A stretch of DNA of 64,000 nt, from NCBI GenBank assembly GCA_012932295.1, contig JAAONU010000009.1:6064203-6128202 (forward strand). Reading direction: 5' to 3'. The number at the start of each line of letters is the position of its first letter. Position 1 is the first letter of the stretch. The DNA comes from Cyclina sinensis (lineage: Eukaryota > Mollusca > Bivalvia > Venerida > Veneridae). The notes below the pieces were generated by a model. That model saw only the letters and a list, made by a program, of their open reading frames with translations, did not search any database and was not told the origin of the DNA. This document shows, piece by piece, positions 58,130-64,000 of this stretch. The translations under genes were made by a program, and so were the position numbers.

Positions 58130-59390
58130 GCTTTAAAAAAAAATACCTTTGACCTACTGACCCCAAAATCAATAGGGGTCTCACACTCAATATGTGCAAC
58201 CATTATATGAATTTTGAAGTCTCTATGAAAAATAGTTGTTGAGTTACAGAGTGTAAATGATTCTAAACATTTAGGTCACTGTGACCCTGACCTTTGACAT
58301 ACTGATCCCAAAATGTATAGGGGTCATCCACTCAATATGTGCAAACATACTGACCCCAAAATCAATAGGGGTCTTTCACTCAATGTGTGCAGCCATTACA
58401 TGAAGTTTGAAGTCTCTAAGACAAATGGTTGTAAAGTAACAGAGTGTAAATGATTCTAAACATTTAGGTCACTGTGACCCTGACCTCTCACATACTGACC
58501 CCAAAATGTATAGGGGTCATCCACTCAATGTGTGCAAACACCAAATAAAGTTTGAATTTCTATAACAAATGATTGTGAAGCTACATGGCGGAAATGGTTT
58601 TCAATGTTAAGGTCACTGTGACCTTGACCTTTGACCTACTGATCCCAAAATCAATAGGCATCATTCACCCAATGTGTGCAAACATTACATGAATTTTGAA
58701 ATCTCTATGACAAATGTTTGTTGAGTCACAAGGTGTAAATGAATCTAAACATTTTTGTTATTGTGACCTTAACCTTTCACATACTGATCCAAAAATGTAT
58801 AGGGGTCATCCATCTAATGTGTGCAATTATGAACTAATTTGAAGCCTCAACAACAAATGATTGTGAAGTTACATGGCGGAAATGTTTTTCAATGTTAAGG
58901 TCACTGTGACCTTGACCTTTGTCCTACTATATAATCTCAAAATCAATAGGCGTCATTCACTCAATGTGTACAACCATTATATGAATTTTGAAGTCTCTGT
59001 GGCAAATGGTTGTCGAGTTACAAGGTGTAAATTATTCTAAACATTTAGGTCACTGTGACCTTGACCTTTGACATACTGACCCCAAAATGAATAGGGGTCA
59101 TCCACTCAATGTGTGCAGTCATGATATAAAGTTTGAAAAGTAACAAAAAATTGTCAAGTTAGTTGATGGAAATGGTTTTCAATGTTAATGTCTATGTGAC
59201 CTTGACCTTTAAGCTGCTGACTCCAAAATCAATAGGGGCCATTCACTCAACGTGTGCAATAACCATATGAAGGTTAAAGACTGTAGGCCAAAGAATATTC
59301 AAGTTATTGTCCAGAAACCAAATTGCTAATGGACGGACGGACGGAACGGACGGACGGACGCTCTGGACCATAACATAATATGCACTCTTT
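58130..59390 (+). repeat. Tandem repeat, about 145-190-bp units with nuclear-receptor-type motifs
   Basis: Six to seven units share TTTAGGTCACTGTGACC, TTGACCTTTGACATACTGAC, CCCAAAATCAATAGGGGTCA and TCACTCAATGTGTGCAACC. The palindrome GGTCACTGTGACC is perfect at 58274-58286, 58467-58479, 58611-58623, 58899-58911 and 59048-59060. The array ends in a GGAC tetranucleotide run near 59332-59370. This is a known type of bivalve dispersed repeat from memory; noncoding. Confidence 0.88.
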
Positions 59391-59394
59391 GGGT

Positions 59395-60900
59395 ATATAA
59401 TAAAAAAATCTTAACTGACACATTTCTTAATATTTTATTTATGTTTCAATGTATCAAAGCATTTGACAACATCTTAATTATTACCAATAATACATCAATA
59501 TGGTGAAGTCCAATCTGATGTAATCGAAAGTTTCGCCGACGTGACTTGATTGTTTATAGCTACAACATCCGGTGTACGATTTTCCAACGTGGATCTGGCG
59601 GAAAATCACATTTGGAACACCTCGGACGACTTCAATAAGTCACCATATTGGACTATTTTATAATACAGGTGGTGTCTGCTAAATTGAAACCAATTCTTAA
59701 AGCCTCTACCTATTTATACTTGGAAATTAACATTTATTTTCATTGTTTCTAATGCATAAGACAAACACTGCTTGAGTTCTGCTATGTTTGTTTATATTTT
59801 AATTAAAGCCGGGGCGAATTACCATTTGGTGTATTCATACACTTACATACGATGTCTTTATACGAAGATGTCGGAAAAGGCCGAGTTGTTACGATTGGGA
59901 AAATCACTGATGCATGTTAGCAAACGTAATTGTCTTCGTATATTCTATTAATTAATCATTTGAGCACTGACCCAGAATATTGATATTTCAGTTTTCTAAC
60001 GACAAGAAGCAGCAATAACAATGAAATGCTAGTCTGAAACGGTTTTCTCGCTAAGTACAAGTGAGGACTTGTCTTATAATTATCACCAAAAATCTTAGTG
60101 TTTTAGGGACTAATTACCTTGAACGTGCATAGTTATCAACTCATTCGAATCTAACCACTCACTTCTGCGACGTCATTCGTACAGAATCTTCATCTTTTGA
60201 GTTGTATCGGGACGTTTTCTTTCGAAATCAATATAAAAAAAAACTGTCTCAAAATGATGTACAGAAAAGAAATGGTTTTATATTTAATATTCCATAGCTT
60301 GTCTATGTAAAGAAAGAAGGAAAAAACAGACAAACAAAGAAACAAAAAACATTAAAATATTTTGGGTATTTGCCTTATTCAATATATGGAAGAATATTTG
60401 AAACCCACTGCGGTTTATCACTCCCTACCCTGATCCCACTTACACGACCTGCTACTGAACTTCTTTAGCCGAAACCAGTGACATAATCAGCTTTCATTAG
60501 TTTCGATTTTCAGGTCCCTACTTCAAACTGAATACATTTCAGTAATTGTCAATAATGACCTCATTCTGTCCATTTTGAACATTCATATCCACGTGTTTTT
60601 ATTAACTTAGACTTCAACAAAATCCTACCGTTGAATTCATAATTTCTACATGGCCAGTTCAAATGGCTGAAAACTGGTATGAACTTACGTAGCATTCGCC
60701 GCTGCGGCCTTCATAGAAAAATTATATTGAAATATCGGCGCTACTTTTGCAGCCTAGAATCACCAGGCAAACCTGCGCTATTGTGCAAATGCAATATATG
60801 AATGATCAAATATTGATTTATTGATATCTCATTAATTGTTTTGAGAAGACGGCGGCTGCATGCTTATATGTGTATATTTGCAGCTTGCAAATTTTCCTCA
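59395..60900. other. Gene-free AT-rich stretch
   Basis: I see no exon of a known family, no clear repeat unit and no tRNA-like structure here. Confidence 0.5.
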
Positions 60901-60914
60901 GGGTATAAGTGCAC

Positions 60915-61860
60915 AATTTGCAAATGGCAACCAGACACAAATCAAACAATGTAAGACGTTCTAAAAATGTTGATAACTGTTAGTTGCCAAGACGTGTGTA
61001 AAATGGCAACCGACAGTCGAAGTTTGAAAAATGTAAGGCTTGTTAGTATGTGGTGAATAGGCAACTGTCAGTTAAATAAGATAACAGTGAATTGACAGAG
61101 GTGCAACAACTGAAAGCCAAATGTCAGTATGACAAAGCGTGCGAAATGGCAACCAACAACTAACTGGCAATCTATCTATTCGCCGGTAACGAGTTCCTAT
61201 ATAACACCCACTGAAGAGTTTCGTAATTTTAGGTTGCATGGGATAGTGCAAGATAAAGAAAGCATTTCATTCTAGACTCCTGGTTCTTTTACAATCTCAG
61301 TGTACAGCACCAACACTGTGTGATTATGGTTTAAAGTTCCATCCGAAAGACAGTTCTATTATTGAAGAAGTGGGAGATCAAACCCGCGTCCCCTGCACCA
61401 GAACTTGGAGCACGTTACCACTGGACCACTGCCCTAACTAATTTGCAAGCAGACGCCATTACAATATATGTAAGGAGTTTTCAATTGTTATCGAACTGGA
61501 TACTGGCAGCCAAACTGGAAGTGCCATTTGGATTTGTATACAATTTTTGAGCATTATGTGAATTGTCCACTGGTAAGTAGAAATCAGCAGCCAATTCGAG
61601 TAATGTAAGAAGTTCTCTGAAAATGGTGGGTTAGAAACTGTCCTCCAGATATCAGTAGTCATATGCAAATTGGAAACTGGCAACTAACAGTCTGATGTTA
61701 GGAATTCAGTAGAGACGAGGCTACCATTTGTTATTGCCAATTTGCATGTGTTTGGGCAGTTGCACCAGGTTGCAAACTGTCATTTGTCACTTCAACACTT
61801 ATGGAAAAAAAAACCGTCCGCATTACTCAAAGTGGCATTTAGATGCCAGTTGACAGTTAC
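60915..61860 (+). repeat. Degenerate GGCAACY...GTCAGT repeat split by a SINE
   Basis: Recurrent motifs (ATGGCAACC, AACTGTCAGTT, AATGTAAG) at irregular 50-80 bp spacing occupy 60915-61165 and 61445-61860. A reverse-oriented SINE sits between them. Confidence 0.5.
61172..61436 (-). mobile_element. tRNA-derived SINE inserted in the degenerate repeat
   Basis: On the - strand it holds AGTGGTCCAGTGGTAACGTG, an A-box-like head, and CTGTCTTTCGGATGGAACTT, then GTGCTGTACACTGAG. It matches the family at 54221-54516 with more divergence. Confidence 0.72.
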
Positions 61861-61869
61861 CTATTTCGC

Positions 61870-63920
61870 AGGCCTTAGTGAATGGATATCTGTATACCAG
61901 ATGCCAGTAATTGTATAGTGATCTCTTGTAGAAGAATATAACTGGTCTAAGGCACAAATAAATAATATGAGTTTAATAGCTGAATACTCAGCTGATAATT
62001 TAATCTCAAAAGTAAACATATGCAAATATGCTTGACAATACCAATATGGCGAATTTGCACCGGGCTGCCATACTCTGTTTAAGAATCCAGTGGCAAAGGC
62101 AGACAGATGCCGATTCACATGTTTTGGCCAAATGGCATCTGGGTGTGTTGCGAGGAATGATAACTTATGAGAAATACCACAATCGTTTACTCTCGAGTGA
62201 CTCCGCTCCTCGTCCTCCAGAGGTACCACAACAGCCGAGTTAAGACGGTTGATAACCTTTGTAAAAAAAATTTAAAAAGTTTAGCATAAGATGACTTCGC
62301 TTCTTATCACCTAGAGATGCCGAATGTTTCGAATGAACTAAGGGCAGATAACCCTTGAAGCATATTACAACCGGCTCACCTCGGGTTAGTTCGCTTCGCC
62401 GCTGTCAACCTGTAGCAGATATCGATTTCCGAACAATTTAAAAAATAGTGATTTATGAGATCATGGAATGATTTTTTTTTAAAAAAAACGGCTACAAATG
62501 GCAGGAAATGAAACCCGTTATAGATGCCCTCGTTTATTTATGGCATGATGGAAGAAGGATTCGTAATACAGGCGATATGAAATTGACCGAGCTGTGACGA
62601 ACAAAAAATAATTTTCATCCAAGTGGTCTCCCTTTGATTACCCGAATTTAAATCTTGTTACCACCCTTCGGCAAATTAAAAATCTTTAAAGTATGATAGA
62701 TATTTATCCATTAACAAAATCAAGCGCCTATGACGTAAACAAGGAAGTATTTTAAAACAAATATTGAATACATGTTTTAAAAAACGAATATACATCTGCA
62801 TCCGTGTTAAACAGCAGAAAAAAAATCAGAAACACGATACTTTTATCAGAAGAAGTCATTCTTAGTTAACTGGATTTCATAATTGGTATGAATTTAATAG
62901 CTGAAACTTTAAAGGAAAACTTTAACTCCACAGTAACCATATTCAAACATTCGTCCATCTTAAATGTAGATTGGAGTACGTGTATTCAGATGATTTCGTC
63001 CCATTTTTTTATCTCATGACCCGGTACATCACTGATAATTTTATCAAATCTAAAGTTTTAACGACATCGAGTATAACTTACGACAAGGTATTCGATGTTC
63101 AATGTATATTTGTTTACCTTTTCAAGTTGTGTATGTGCACATGTATATGTTGGAAACAGATGCACAGGAACGATGTATAACATTTATATGATATCTTAAC
63201 GATTTTTCAAGCACGCGCTATTAAGCAAACACATACATGTTACTTGAAGTGGGCTTAAAAGTGTTTATTTTGTGTAAATCATCGACAAAGTGACATTTTC
63301 ATTGCACTTATAAAACCAAAAGCAGAATAAGATCGAATGAGTATGAGTAATTTTTAAAAATTATACTGGGATTATTACAAAGAGAATCCCTTCGTGTGCC
63401 TGATTCGGATACATTCTGGGATGTTCGTACCTAACAAAAGACTGGGTGTTAGGTTTAAACTTCCAGTCCTGCAATAATTCAAGCGAGGGAGATTTCAGGT
63501 AATATTGTTTTCAATATCCATTTTGAAACATGTCACGTGACAAGGAATTAATGTTAACATACTTAACTTGTTTATTTCAGTCTCATCCATTTTACTGTGT
63601 ATAACACATAAAACTAAATACTAGCCGTTTATGTAATAGAACAGCTAATAAGCTCAACCTAACCGCCTTCAGTGTGTCCACGCTTTGATTCATGCTCAGT
63701 ATCATGGTCAATATATATACCATATATCTATAATTTTGTTCCTTCACCAAAGCAGCTACAAAAGCCTTTGTTGTGTTAACTTAAAAGCTATAACAGCATG
63801 ACAGTTCATATTAAATCAAAATATTCATGGGTAACACTTGTTTATCAGTACAAATTTACCTGACAACTTGTACTAAAATTTCAGTACAGTTTTACTATGC
63901 AGAATACAACTTCGTTGAAA
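61870..63920. other. Gene-free stretch at the right of the window
   Basis: The open frames around 61861-62243 overlap on both strands and have no recognisable domain. Nothing else supportable is seen. Confidence 0.5.
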
Positions 63921-63927
63921 CTGAATA

Positions 63928-64000
63928 CTACTCTGCTTCCTTGTATATAAACAGAATATTTCCCTGCTACCTTGTATATAAACTAAATATTTCCTTGCTA
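63928..64000 (+). repeat. Start of a tandem repeat running off the window
   Basis: Two units of CTGCTACCTTGTATATAAAC plus an AATATTTCC tail, about 35 bp each, are seen before the edge. Confidence 0.7.

Overview
The window looks like nuclear DNA of a marine bivalve mollusc, possibly a venerid clam. It is AT-rich, has split genes with GT-AG introns, is dense in SINE-like elements, MITEs and minisatellites, and carries dispersed repeats I associate with bivalve genomes. The species call is inference. There are no bacterial operons, rRNA genes or CRISPR arrays.

Layout. (1) 1-3175: repeats plus a lone, diverged copy of the promoter and first exon of the gene that follows. (2) 3176-17602 and 17603-32625: a head-to-tail tandem segmental duplication (14.4 kb copy A, 15.0 kb copy B). 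Each copy carries, on the + strand, a single-exon coding region for a bacterial-type NAD-dependent sugar-nucleotide epimerase/dehydratase (310 aa) with its own TATA promoter and a probable noncoding first exon. On the - strand, convergent to it, each carries a multi-exon cadherin-like gene. Copy B of the cadherin gene is complete (9 exons, 498 aa, signal peptide, four cadherin-type repeats, hydrophobic C-terminal tail). Copy A has exons 2-9, all open, but lacks the signal-peptide exon because the breakpoint lies 94 bp short of it. (3) 32.8-36.6 kb: microsatellites and tandem repeats. (4) 36629-40950, - strand: a third, shorter paralogue of the cadherin-like gene (5 exons, 345 aa, one module of two repeats), interrupted by a hAT-like nonautonomous transposon. 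(5) 41.1-42.7 kb: a roughly 40-bp satellite just upstream of that gene. (6) 44318-53830, - strand: a TMEM45-family membrane protein gene with five of probably six exons recognised. A 199-aa single-exon ORF of unknown function lies on the opposite strand inside it, with a cluster of CRE-like sites upstream. (7) 51.7-64 kb: minisatellites, SINEs, a 510-bp MITE with perfect terminal repeats, and a tandem repeat whose units carry perfect oestrogen-response-element palindromes. No confident gene was found beyond 53.9 kb.

The main story is the evolution of this locus. A probably horizontally acquired enzyme has gained an animal promoter and 5' intron and was duplicated together with a neighbouring cadherin-like gene. 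Identity between the two copies is mosaic: nearly perfect over the epimerase and much lower just upstream and just downstream, which suggests gene conversion. Each copy has also gained its own insertions.
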